Below, one piece after another: positions 22,667-31,113 of a stretch of DNA of 31,168 nucleotides (positions within the stretch are counted from its first letter, which is position 1; each line of letters opens with the position of its first letter). This DNA is from Caulobacter sp. CCH9-E1 (GTDB lineage: Bacteria > Pseudomonadota > Alphaproteobacteria > Caulobacterales > Caulobacteraceae): the NCBI RefSeq assembly GCF_001556515.1, contig NZ_LSJA01000002.1, positions 1-31,168 of the forward strand. The letters run 5' to 3'. Position numbers and translations under genes: made by a program. The notes under the pieces were generated by a model. The model did no database searches. It was not told the DNA's origin and was given only the letters and a program-made list of their open reading frames with translations.

Positions 22667-24085
22667 TTAGAGCCCCTTCACGATGCCTTCGACCATCTTC
22701 TTGGCGTCGGCGAACAGCATCATGGTGTTGTCCTTGAAGAACAGCTCGTTCTCGACGCCGGCATAGCCCGAGGACATGCCGCGCTTCACGAAGAGGACGG
22801 TGCGAGCCTTTTCGACGTCCAGGATCGGCATGCCGAAGATCGGGCTCTGCGGGTCGGTCTTGGCGGCCGGGTTGGTGACGTCATTGGCGCCGATCACGAA
22901 GGCCACGTCGGCCGTCGAGAACTCGCTGTTGATGTCCTCCAGCTCGAAGACCTCGTCATAGGGAACGTTGGCCTCGGCCAGCAGGACGTTCATGTGGCCC
23001 GGCATGCGGCCGGCGACGGGGTGGATGGCGTACTTCACCTCGACGCCCTCCTCCTTCAGCTTGTCGGCCATTTCGCGCAGGGCGTGCTGGGCCTGGGACA
23101 CGGCCATGCCGTAGCCCGGGACGATGATCACCTTGCTGGCGTTCTTCATGATGAAGGCCGCGTCGTCGGCGCTGCCCTGCTTCACGGGACGGGTCTCGAC
23201 CTTGCCCCCGGGGCCGGCGGCCGCGGCGTCGGCGCCGAAGCCGCCCAGGATCACCGAGACGAACGAGCGGTTCATGCCCTTGCACATGATGTAGGACAGG
23301 ATCGCGCCCGACGAGCCGACGAGCGCGCCGGTGATGATCAGGGTGGTGTTCTCGAGCGTGAAGCCGAGAGCCGCCGCCGCCCAGCCGGAATAGCTGTTCA
23401 GCATCGACACCACGACCGGCATGTCCGCGCCGCCGATCGGGATGATCAGGGTGACGCCGATCAGCAGGGACAGGGCGAAGATGCCCCAGAAGGCCCACTT
23501 GGCCTGGCCGCCGCTGACCACCAGCGCCACGATCAGGGCCACGATGCCGGCCGCGATCAGGATGTTCAGCAGGTGGCGAGCCGGCAGCAGGATCGGCGCG
23601 CCGCTCATATTGCCGTTCAGCTTGGCGAAGGCGATGACCGAGCCCGTGAAGGTGATGGCGCCGATGGCCAGGCCCAGCGACAGCTCGATCAGGCTGTTGA
23701 GGTGGATATGGCCGTCCGCGCCGACGATGCCGTAGGCGGCGGGCGTGTAGATGGCGGCCACGGCCACCAGGCAGGCGGCCATGCCGACCAGCGAGTGGAA
23801 GGCGGCGACCAGTTGCGGCATCGAGGTCATCGGCACGCGGCGGGCGATCACCGCGCCCACGCCGCCGCCGACGGCGACGCCGGCGGCGATCAGGCCCAGG
23901 GTGACGGCGTCCAACGCGCCTTGCGACCACAGGGTCGACAGCACGGTGGCCACGGCGATGGCCATGCCGACCATGCCGTAGGTGTTGCCCTTGCGGCTGG
24001 TCTCGGGGCTCGAAAGCCCACGCAGCGCCAGGATGAACAGCACCCCGGAGACGAGGTACAGGATGGCGGCGAGATTGGCGTTCAT
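22667..24085 (-). CDS. pntB: NAD(P) transhydrogenase subunit beta
   Basis: This 472-residue protein is PntB. The N-terminal two thirds are about nine membrane helices that with PntAB form the proton channel; the C-terminal domain III (about residues 285-472) binds NADP(H). VIIVPGYGMAVSQAQHALRE is the dinucleotide-binding loop, and HPVAGRMPGHMNVLLAEANV and GANDVTNPAAKTDPQSPI are classical PntB. The enzyme moves hydride from NADH to NADP+ using the proton gradient. I chose the ATG at 24085 with AGGGGG upstream; the longer frame to 24265 is a shadow of pntAB. It is last in the pntAA-pntAB-pntB operon, 28 bp after pntAB. Confidence 0.97.
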   Translation of the reverse strand: MNANLAAILYLVSGVLFILALRGLSSPETSRKGNTYGMVGMAIAVATVLSTLWSQGALDAVTLGLIAAGVAVGGGVGAVIARRVPMTSMPQLVAAFHSLVGMAACLVAVAAIYTPAAYGIVGADGHIHLNSLIELSLGLAIGAITFTGSVIAFAKLNGNMSGAPILLPARHLLNILIAAGIVALIVALVVSGGQAKWAFWGIFALSLLIGVTLIIPIGGADMPVVVSMLNSYSGWAAAALGFTLENTTLIITGALVGSSGAILSYIMCKGMNRSFVSVILGGFGADAAAAGPGGKVETRPVKQGSADDAAFIMKNASKVIIVPGYGMAVSQAQHALREMADKLKEEGVEVKYAIHPVAGRMPGHMNVLLAEANVPYDEVFELEDINSEFSTADVAFVIGANDVTNPAAKTDPQSPIFGMPILDVEKARTVLFVKRGMSSGYAGVENELFFKDNTMMLFADAKKMVEGIVKGL

Positions 24086-24113
24086 GTCAGTGTTTCCCCC
24101 TGCTCTCGCCCGC

Positions 24114-24437
24114 TCACTTCTTCTCTTTCTTCTTGTACATCGCCAGCATGCGCTGGGTGACCAGGAAGCCGCCGAAGATGTTGACCGCCGCGAAGGCCGC
24201 GGCGATCGCGCCTGCGCCCTTGGAGATCCAGACCGAGCCGGCGGCGGCTTCACCCGCGGCGCCATGGGCGGCGGCGGCCAGCAGGGCGCCGACGATGATC
24301 ACCGACGAGATGGCGTTGGTCACGGCCATCAGCGGCGTGTGCAGCGCGGGCGTCACGCTCCAGACGACGTAGTAGCCGACGAAGATGGCGAGCACGAAGA
24401 TCGCCAGACGGAACACGGTGGGGTCGACGGCTTCCAT
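24114..24437 (-). CDS. pntAB: NAD(P) transhydrogenase subunit alpha, membrane part
   Basis: This 107-residue protein is the split membrane half of the alpha subunit, as in Rhodospirillum. Three to four helices are seen, with VFRLAIFVLAIFVGYYVVW, then HTPLMAVTNAISSVIIVGAL, which is the conserved core, and FAAVNIFGGFLVTQRML. A lysine-rich end (KKKEKK) faces the cytoplasm. It forms the transmembrane domain with PntB. The gene is 25 bp after pntAA and 28 bp before pntB, so it is cotranscribed. Confidence 0.95.
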   Translation of the reverse strand: MEAVDPTVFRLAIFVLAIFVGYYVVWSVTPALHTPLMAVTNAISSVIIVGALLAAAAHGAAGEAAAGSVWISKGAGAIAAAFAAVNIFGGFLVTQRMLAMYKKKEKK

Positions 24438-24462
24438 GGGAGCCTCCCTTTCGATGGCGTTG

Positions 24463-25605
24463 TTAGGCGGTCTTCAGGTTCGGATGGACGATCGCGCCGC
24501 CCTGGGTGACGACGGCGGCCTTCAGGATTTCGTCCTCGAAGTCGGGGGCGAAGGCGCCCTCCTTGTTCGTGAACAGAGCCGACAGGGCCACGAGGTTCCG
24601 CGAATAGAGCGCGCTGGCGTCGGCGGCGATGCGGCCGGGCAGGTTGGCGTGACCGAGGATCTTCACGCCGTTCGGGGTGACGACCGTCTCGTTCAGCTTG
24701 GCGCCTTCGACGTTACCGCCCTGCTCGATGGCCAGGTCGACCAGGATCGAGCCAGGCTTCATCGACGCCACCTGGGCGGCGGTGACCAGCTTCGGCGCCG
24801 GACGGCCGGGAATCAGGGCCGTGGTGATGACGATGTCCTGCTTGGCGATATGGCTGGAGACCAGCTCGGCCTGCTTGGCCTGGTATTCCTTGGACATCTC
24901 CTTGGCGTAGCCGCCGGCCGTCTGGGCGTTCTTGAACTCCTCGTCCTCGACGGCCAGGAACTTGGCGCCCAGCGACTCGACCTGCTCCTTGGTGGCCGGA
25001 CGCACGTCGGTGGCGGTCACCACCGCGCCCAGGCGGCGAGCGGTGGCGATGGCCTGCAGGCCGGCGACGCCCACGCCCATGATGAACACCTTGGCCGCGG
25101 CGACGGTGCCGGCGGCGGTCATCATCATCGGCAGGGCCTTGCCATAGGCTTCGGCCCCCTCGATCACGGCGCGATAGCCGGCGAGGTTGGCTTGGCTGGA
25201 CAGCATGTCCATCACCTGGGCGCGGGTGATGCGCGGGATGAACTCCATGGCGATCGCGGTCGCGCCGGCCTTGGCCAGGGCGTCCAGCGTCTCCTTGTCC
25301 TGGTAGGGATTGAGCGCGGCGGCGACGATCGCGCCGCTCTTCAGGGCCGCGATCTCGGCGGCTTCGGGCGCGCGGACCTTGAACAGGACATCAGCGTCCT
25401 TGATCGCGTCCTTGGCGGTCTTGGCGATCTTGGCCCCAGCCGCTTCGTAGTCGGCGTCCGGATAGGACGCGGCCGTCCCCGCGCCTGCCTGCACGACCAC
25501 CGAGAAGCCGGCCGCGCCGAGCTTCTTGACGGTTTCAGGCGTGGCCGCGACCCGCGTCTCGTTCGCGCGGGTTTCTTTCGTGACGGCGATGACGGCCATC
25601 GGCAT
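24463..25605 (-). CDS. pntAA: NAD(P) transhydrogenase subunit alpha part 1 (NAD-binding)
   Basis: This 380-residue cytoplasmic subunit is domain I, which binds NAD(H) and is related to alanine dehydrogenase. KETRANETRVAATPETVKKL at the N-terminus is typical, and KVFIMGVGVAGLQAIATARR is the dinucleotide-binding loop (about residues 170-189). RPATKEQVESLGAKFL and GGYAKEMSKEYQAKQ follow as the mobile loop region. ATGs at 25605 and 25599 are both possible; GGGAGGGG lies nearer the first. A hairpin with outer arms CAGAGCGC/GCGCTCTG abuts the ribosome-binding site. First gene of the operon. Confidence 0.96.
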   Translation of the reverse strand: MPMAVIAVTKETRANETRVAATPETVKKLGAAGFSVVVQAGAGTAASYPDADYEAAGAKIAKTAKDAIKDADVLFKVRAPEAAEIAALKSGAIVAAALNPYQDKETLDALAKAGATAIAMEFIPRITRAQVMDMLSSQANLAGYRAVIEGAEAYGKALPMMMTAAGTVAAAKVFIMGVGVAGLQAIATARRLGAVVTATDVRPATKEQVESLGAKFLAVEDEEFKNAQTAGGYAKEMSKEYQAKQAELVSSHIAKQDIVITTALIPGRPAPKLVTAAQVASMKPGSILVDLAIEQGGNVEGAKLNETVVTPNGVKILGHANLPGRIAADASALYSRNLVALSALFTNKEGAFAPDFEDEILKAAVVTQGGAIVHPNLKTA

Positions 25606-25613
25606 ACCCCTCC

Positions 25614-25649
25614 CAGAGCGCTGTTACCTCATCAGGATGAGGCGCTCTG
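25614..25649 (-). promoter_or_regulatory. Leader hairpin abutting the pntAA ribosome-binding site
   Basis: On the minus strand CAGAGCGC and GCGCTCTG form an 8-bp outer stem enclosing CTCATC-CT-GATGAG, with an asymmetric bulge of six bases. The hairpin ends directly before GGAGGGG, the pntAA Shine-Dalgarno. It may affect translation or be a repressor site. Function unproven. Confidence 0.6.
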
Positions 25650-25722
25650 TAGGGGATAGTCTTGCCTCTTGTCGAGGCATGACGTGCAGGTCAGGGAAAA
25701 AATATGCCGATGTCTACCGGTG

Positions 25723-25953
25723 TCAGTGGGCCGGAGCGGGCTTTTCGCGAAGCAGAACAACGCCCAGGGCCAGCAGCACGATCGCAGCGATAGCGCTACC
25801 AACGAAACCGGCCGGCGTGCAGAACAGCAGGGTGATGAACAGCAGCAGGACGGAGACGGCCAGCGAGCCCCACTTCGTCATCTTGCCGAACGCGGCGTAG
25901 GTCGCCGCCTGTTCCGAGATATCCATTTCACCGCGGTGATAGTCGCCGGCCAT
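25723..25953 (-). CDS. aa3-type cytochrome c oxidase subunit IV
   Basis: This 76-residue protein is the small bacterial aa3 oxidase subunit IV type. The N-terminal GDYHRGEMDISEQAATYAAF is the family signature; two hydrophobic segments follow (about residues 28-47 and 50-69). It sits in the inner membrane with cytochrome oxidase, though its role is poorly understood and the main oxidase genes are not here. The ATG at 25953 has GAGGAC at a good distance. It lies 117 bp upstream of pntAA on the same strand and may be partly cotranscribed. Confidence 0.9.
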   Translation of the reverse strand: MAGDYHRGEMDISEQAATYAAFGKMTKWGSLAVSVLLLFITLLFCTPAGFVGSAIAAIVLLALGVVLLREKPAPAH

Positions 25954-26013
25954 GTGTCGTCCTCAGTGGAAAAGAATTACGCCCTCGCCCGATACAACGC
26001 GGGCCGCCAGGGC

Positions 26014-27000
26014 TCAAGCGTCCGAATTGCCCCAGGCCTCGGCGGCGAAACGCGCACGCACCGCCTCTACGGCCTGATCGACAGTGATATCCGCGATTCG
26101 TCCCTCGCCCCCATCGAGGCGAGTCAGCCAGCGCGAATAGGCCGGCACCGGCGCCGTACCCATCAAGCCTATGCAGGGCGTGCCGACCGCGGCGGCGACG
26201 TTCAGCGCGCCGGAGTCGTTGCCGAGGAACCCCGCCGACAAGGCGATCAGGGCCGCCGACTGGTCCAGCGGCAGGTCGCAGGCGACGACATTGCCGGGCA
26301 GCGCGCCGATCGCGGCCTTGGCCGCTTGCGCCTCGTGAGGGCCGCCGACCCAGAACACGGTTCCAAACAGGTCCGACAGGCGCGCGGCTGTCTGCGCGAA
26401 GCGCTCGGCCGGCCAGGTGCGCGCGGGTTCGCTGGCGCCGATGCCCAGGCACAGCCAAGGCCCAGGATGAGCGGCGTATCGAGCCTTCACCGCGGCGACC
26501 GCGGCGGGATCGAGCTTGAGGGCGGGCTCGCGGCTCTCGACCGCCAGGCCGTGGGCCGCTTCGAAGGCGGCCAGCTTGTCGAGCCGGTGCGCCGGACGCA
26601 TGGCCTTGGCCAGGAAGGGCCCCTTGTTCAGGAATCGCTCCTGGCCATGGCCCAAGCCGAAGCCACGCCGCTCGGGCACGCCAGCCAGGAAGGCGGCGAT
26701 GGCGGGGCGGTCGATCTTCTCGAGGATCCAGACCGCGCGCGGCTTCTCGACCTTGCACAGACGATGGAAGTCGAGGGTTTCGCGAACGCCCTTCAAGCGG
26801 TCCTTATAGTGCGGCGCATAGAGCACCCGCGCGACGCTCGGCTCGACCCTCAGCACCTCGGCCGCTCGGCTGGAGGGCCGGGCGACCAGGACCACCCGCC
26901 CCTCGGGCGTGGTCGCCGCGATCGCGCGGATGGTCGGCAGGTGCCACATCAGGTCGCCGATCCCACGATCAGGCGCATAGACGAGGACGGGTCCGGTCAC
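26014..27000 (-). CDS. Glycosyltransferase family 9 protein (heptosyltransferase-like)
   Basis: This 328-residue protein is of GT family 9, which includes the ADP-heptose:LPS heptosyltransferases. The N-terminus, VYAPDRGIGDLMWHLPTIRA, has the family's G-x-G-D loop; WLCLGIGASEPARTWPAERF and GNDSGALNVAAAVGTPCIGL are the C-terminal sugar-nucleotide site. It probably acts on the cytoplasmic face during LPS or other glycan assembly; the donor is not certain. The start is GTG at 27000, five bases after the hydrolase stop, so it is translationally coupled. It is the last gene of the three-gene operon. Confidence 0.88.
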   Translation of the reverse strand: MTGPVLVYAPDRGIGDLMWHLPTIRAIAATTPEGRVVLVARPSSRAAEVLRVEPSVARVLYAPHYKDRLKGVRETLDFHRLCKVEKPRAVWILEKIDRPAIAAFLAGVPERRGFGLGHGQERFLNKGPFLAKAMRPAHRLDKLAAFEAAHGLAVESREPALKLDPAAVAAVKARYAAHPGPWLCLGIGASEPARTWPAERFAQTAARLSDLFGTVFWVGGPHEAQAAKAAIGALPGNVVACDLPLDQSAALIALSAGFLGNDSGALNVAAAVGTPCIGLMGTAPVPAYSRWLTRLDGGEGRIADITVDQAVEAVRARFAAEAWGNSDA

Positions 27001-27005
27001 GGCCG

Positions 27006-27929
27006 TCAGGCCCAGGCCGCCAGCAATCCTCGCAACCCGGTCACGAAGGCCAGGGGCTGGTCGATCATCACGTGGTGGTCGGCGTCGGGAATAGGCAAGA
27101 GCAGCACGTCCTTAGGCATCTGCGCGAGCATATAGTCGACGGTCTCGGCATGCATCAGGTTCGAGCGTTCGCCCCACATCAAGGCGGCCGGACAAGCGAT
27201 CTGGGGCAGCAGAGCCCCCAGATCGGGCATGCGGAAATTGTGCCAGAGGTCCGGATCGAACTTCCAGGTCCAGGCGCCGTCGACCTGTTTCAGTGAGCGG
27301 CGGGCGATGAAGTCGGCGATGTAGAGGTTCTCGCAGGGCTGCGGCGGCGCCAGACGGAAGCGGGTCAGCGCTTCTTCCAGGGTCGGATAGGACGGCAGGC
27401 CGTGACCCGAGCGCGGCGGCGGACCCTTCCAGCGCTTTTCCGGCGGCTGGATGCTGCTGTCGACCATGATCGCCCCGCGCAAGCGCTCGGGGTGGCGCGC
27501 GGCGCAATAGAGGGTCGGGAAGCCGCCGAACGAGTGGCCGACCACGATCGGCTTGACCCCGCCCGCCTCCAGGCCCGCCGCCTCAGCGGCCGCGAAGATC
27601 TCGGCCGCGAACAGCTCAGCGCTGTAGGCGGGGCGCCAGTCGCTGCCGCCCATGCCCGACCATGAGATCGCCGCGACCCGCCACTCTTTGGCGAAGAAGG
27701 GCGCGATGAAGCTCCACCAGTCGGCGTGGGCGCCATTGCCGTGCAGGAACAGCAGGCCCGGCTTGCCGACCTCGCCCCAGGTCAGGAGTTCGATGTTCGC
27801 GCCTTCGACGGCGATGGTCGAGCGCTGGGGGGCGTGGGCGATCGTCGCGTCGAACCAGGCCGGCGCGGGCGGGGGCTCGCCGTGGAACGGCGCGAGCAAC
27901 GAGGCGGGGGCGGACTGGTCGTCGGCCAT
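27006..27929 (-). CDS. Alpha/beta hydrolase
   Basis: This 307-residue cytoplasmic protein has a full alpha/beta-hydrolase set: oxyanion loop LFLHGNGAHADWW, nucleophile elbow VGHSFGG with the serine, and the histidine in PDADHHVMIDQP near the end. Short-chain ester or epoxide-type substrates are possible; none can be named. It lies three bases after the thioesterase stop, with GGAAGAGG inside that gene as its ribosome-binding site, so the two are coupled. It is followed by the glycosyltransferase gene. Confidence 0.88.
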   Translation of the reverse strand: MADDQSAPASLLAPFHGEPPPAPAWFDATIAHAPQRSTIAVEGANIELLTWGEVGKPGLLFLHGNGAHADWWSFIAPFFAKEWRVAAISWSGMGGSDWRPAYSAELFAAEIFAAAEAAGLEAGGVKPIVVGHSFGGFPTLYCAARHPERLRGAIMVDSSIQPPEKRWKGPPPRSGHGLPSYPTLEEALTRFRLAPPQPCENLYIADFIARRSLKQVDGAWTWKFDPDLWHNFRMPDLGALLPQIACPAALMWGERSNLMHAETVDYMLAQMPKDVLLLPIPDADHHVMIDQPLAFVTGLRGLLAAWA

Positions 27930-27932
27930 GCC

Positions 27933-28415
<483 letters not shown>

Positions 28416-28497
28416 CTAACAAGCGTTTGAAAAAAGGAAAGCCTTCCGTAAGGACGGGGGTCCGGCCGGTGTCTAACCTCTTCGAAACGGGGGATCG

Positions 28498-29010
28498 ATG
28501 GGCCGGGACATCGCCAGAGACGTCGACAGGGACTTCGCCGACTGGCTGGCGCCGCATCTGCCGATGCTGCACCGGACGGCGCGGGCCTTCGCCGAACCGC
28601 CGGACCAGCACGACCTGCTGCAGGAGATGTCGCTGGCCTTGTGGAAGGCGCGGCCAAGGTTCCGGGCCGAAAGCGCCGCGAGCACCTTCGCCCACCGCGT
28701 GGCCCACAACGCCGCCCTCACCTGGCGCCGCGGCGAGGCTCGCCGACGGACCCGCGGCGTGGCGATCGAGGCCGAGCTGCTGACGCGCGAGGCCGGGACC
28801 GATCCGCAGGGCGCGTTGCTGGAGACACTCTACGCGGCGATCCGCCGTCTGCCGCCGATCGAACGCTCGCTGATCCTGCTGTCGCTGGACGGCCTGCCCT
28901 ATGCCGAGATCGCCCGCCTGCACGGCCTTTCGGAAACCAATGTCGGGGCGCGGCTGACCCGGATCCGCCAGCGCATCGCCAGCCTCGTGGAGGACGACCA
29001 TGGAGTTTGA
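28498..29010 (+). CDS. ECF-family RNA polymerase sigma factor
   Basis: This 170-residue protein has sigma region 2 (DQHDLLQEMSLALWKARPRF, about residues 36-55) and region 4 (PIERSLILLSLDGLPYAEIA then LSETNVGARLTRIRQRI), the layout of ECF sigma factors. Region 1 and 3 are missing, as in the class. The ATG at 28498 follows GGGGGA. Its 3' end overlaps the next gene by 11 bases, so the membrane protein is coupled and likely its anti-sigma or regulatory partner. The ECF group and target promoters are not known. It is divergent from the thioesterase gene. Confidence 0.9.
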   Translation: MGRDIARDVDRDFADWLAPHLPMLHRTARAFAEPPDQHDLLQEMSLALWKARPRFRAESAASTFAHRVAHNAALTWRRGEARRRTRGVAIEAELLTREAGTDPQGALLETLYAAIRRLPPIERSLILLSLDGLPYAEIARLHGLSETNVGARLTRIRQRIASLVEDDHGV

Positions 29011-29596
29011 CCGTCTCGAAGCCGCCTGGCGCTCGCCCGCCAACACGCTTGACGCCCGCGCCCAGGCCTATCTGATGGAGGAAGTTATGAAGTCTCTGAA
29101 GGCTCGTCGCCGCGGCGAGATCCTGCTGTTCGCCATCCCGATGATCGCCATGTCGATCTTCACCGCCATCGCGGTCCGGGCGATCGCCCAGGGGCGCCTG
29201 GATCCAGCCCGCGAGTGGGGCGCCCTCGTGATGCTGGGCGTTTGCTGGCTGGTCCTGGGAGCGATTCTCGTCGCCGGCGTGCTGCTGCGCCACCGGCGGA
29301 GTCAGGACCAGGGATCGATGCGCGACACCCTCGCGGCCATGCTCTCCGCCAACCGGCGGGCGCGGACCAATATGAAGGTCTTCCTGGTGATGCTGCCGGT
29401 CTTCCTTGTCCCAATGCTGTTCAGCGTCACGCAGTTGCACCAGGTCGGCAAGGCGACGGAACGCGACGCCTGGCAGATGCTGCTGGTCTTCGGCCTGGCC
29501 CTCGGCGCCAGCGTCACCTGGAACACGGCGCGGTATTTCGGGGTCATGAAGCCCGAACAGCGGCGGCTGGAGGCGTTGCTGAAGGAGTATGAGTAA
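29000..29596 (+). CDS. Four-helix membrane protein, putative anti-sigma partner
   Basis: This 198-residue protein has a cytoplasmic N-terminus (residues 1-40), four membrane helices (about 42-62, 75-97, 126-146, 155-175) and a short charged tail. I do not recognise a named domain. The 11-base overlap with the ECF sigma gene argues for coupled expression; membrane proteins in this position often hold their sigma factor inactive. The head EFDRLEAAWRSPANTLD resembles that seen in other ECF-linked membrane proteins, but no zinc (HxxxCxxC) anti-sigma motif is present. Function is inferred from context. Confidence 0.7.
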   Translation: MEFDRLEAAWRSPANTLDARAQAYLMEEVMKSLKARRRGEILLFAIPMIAMSIFTAIAVRAIAQGRLDPAREWGALVMLGVCWLVLGAILVAGVLLRHRRSQDQGSMRDTLAAMLSANRRARTNMKVFLVMLPVFLVPMLFSVTQLHQVGKATERDAWQMLLVFGLALGASVTWNTARYFGVMKPEQRRLEALLKEYE

Positions 29597-29606
29597 CCCA
29601 CTATTC

Positions 29607-29732
29607 CGATTTCCCCGGCGAATGCCGGGGCCCAGATGGAAGAGTGTTGAAGTGGGCTCTAAGGACGCGGCGCGCCTCCCATTAGATCAGGCGTTTTGAG
29701 ATCTGGGTCCCGGCATTCGCCGGGAAGATCGG
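29607..29732. repeat. Palindromic intergenic repeat, family B, copy 3
   Basis: Inverted pair between the convergent membrane protein and ABC1-kinase genes. The arms (29607-29637 and 29701-29732) each contain the small hairpin CCCCGGC-GAAT-GCCGGGG or a variant, and they are separated by about 63 bp. Likely a bidirectional transcript end. Confidence 0.8.
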
Positions 29733-29736
29733 TTTT

Positions 29737-31095
29737 CTAGATCCCCACCGCCGCCAGCGCCTTGGCCTGCCGCTCGGCCACGGCCTCTTCCGAGAAACCT
29801 TCCTGCGAGGCCTCGAACATCCGGCGCCAGTTGTGGCTGGCGCCCAGGTGCAGGAAGGCCGCGCCGAGGCCGATGGCGGCGCGGTCCATGAACACGAACT
29901 CGCGGGGAATGGTGACGCCGCCGACCGCCTTCAGGGCCTGGCGCACCTTGAAGGCCTCGCGACGGCCGTACTCGCCGGGCGGGACGTCGTCGGCGACGGT
30001 GCGGACCCGGTCGTCCAGCAACGGGCCGTAGATGAAGCGGGCCCAGACGTTCAAGGTGTCGACCAGCTCGTCGGTCAGCCCCTGGAAGCCCCAGGTGCGA
30101 TAGGCCTCCATCTGCTCGGCGCGATCGTCGTTGGACAGGGCGCGATAGAGCCGCACCACCCCGGCCACGAACTTCGGTGGGAAAATGCGGATGCAGCCGA
30201 AATCCAGCAGGTTCAGGTGCGCCGCGAGCTTTCCCCCCTCTGGGCCCCCGAAGGTGTAGTTCCCCAGATGCGGGTCGCCGTGAATGATGCCCAGATGCGT
30301 CATCGGGCTCCACCAGGCCTCGAACAGCAGGGCGGCGATGCGGTCGCGGACCTCCTGCGGCGCGGTCTTGAAGGTCAGCAGCCCCTGCCCGTCCAACCAG
30401 GTCATCGACAGCAGGCGGCCCGTGGACAACTCCGGAACCGGCGTCGGCGTGCGGATGTCCTCGCGGCCGGCGAAGAAGGTCCCGTAAAGCGCCATCAGCT
30501 TGGCCTCGCGGGCGTAGTCCAGCTCCTCGCGCAGCCGGTCGCCGATCTCGACGATCATTTCGGACGGGTCGATCGAGCCGTCCATCCGCTTGAAGAGATT
30601 GATCAGGGCGCGCAGCTGGCCCAGGTCGCTTTCGACCGCGCTCTGCATGTCCGGATACTGCAGCTTCACGGCCAGGGCCCGACCGTCGTGGCTCGTGGCG
30701 CGGTGCACCTGGCCCAGCGAAGCGGCCGCGGCGGCCTCGTGCTCGAAGCTCGCGAACTTGCCCTGCCAGTCGGCGCCCAGCTCGGCCGCCATGCGCCGGC
30801 GCACGAACGGCCAGCCCATGGCTGGCGCGTTGGTCTGCAACTCGGCCAGCTCCTTGGCGAATTCGGGCGGCAGGAGGTCGGGCACGGTGGCGAACATCTG
30901 CGCCGCCTTCATCAGCGGCCCCTTCAGCCCGCCCAGCGCCGCCTTCAGCGCCTTGGCGTTGCGGGCGTCGGCCTCGTCGCCGCCGAACATCCGGTTGGCG
31001 CCGTAGCTGACGGCGGCGCCAGAGAGGCCCGCGCCCACCTTGGCGAAGCGAGAGAGGCGGCCGGAGAGACGGTCACGTTCGGGGTCTTGCACCAT
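29737..31095 (-). CDS. ABC1/UbiB-family (AarF-like) kinase-like protein
   Basis: This 452-residue protein is of the ABC1 (ADCK/UbiB/COQ8) atypical kinase family. The N-terminal KxGQ helix is replaced by K63-AAQ66; AAAAASLGQVHRA is the A-rich loop, LAVKLQYPD has the ATP-binding lysine, HGD274PHLGN is the catalytic loop, and D298-FG the metal site, so ATP binding is likely. UbiB-type members support ubiquinone synthesis; this one is shorter than E. coli UbiB and lacks its C-terminal membrane helices, so the role may differ. The ATG at 31095 follows GGAG at a long distance. The next sequence is a family A repeat. Confidence 0.9.
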   Translation of the reverse strand: MVQDPERDRLSGRLSRFAKVGAGLSGAAVSYGANRMFGGDEADARNAKALKAALGGLKGPLMKAAQMFATVPDLLPPEFAKELAELQTNAPAMGWPFVRRRMAAELGADWQGKFASFEHEAAAAASLGQVHRATSHDGRALAVKLQYPDMQSAVESDLGQLRALINLFKRMDGSIDPSEMIVEIGDRLREELDYAREAKLMALYGTFFAGREDIRTPTPVPELSTGRLLSMTWLDGQGLLTFKTAPQEVRDRIAALLFEAWWSPMTHLGIIHGDPHLGNYTFGGPEGGKLAAHLNLLDFGCIRIFPPKFVAGVVRLYRALSNDDRAEQMEAYRTWGFQGLTDELVDTLNVWARFIYGPLLDDRVRTVADDVPPGEYGRREAFKVRQALKAVGGVTIPREFVFMDRAAIGLGAAFLHLGASHNWRRMFEASQEGFSEEAVAERQAKALAAVGI

Positions 31096-31113
31096 CAGAT
31101 CAACGCTCCAATC

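Noticed and set aside
24086..24265. 60-residue extension of PntB
   Set aside because: It overlaps pntAB out of frame and lacks membrane or family likeness; PntB starts at 24085.
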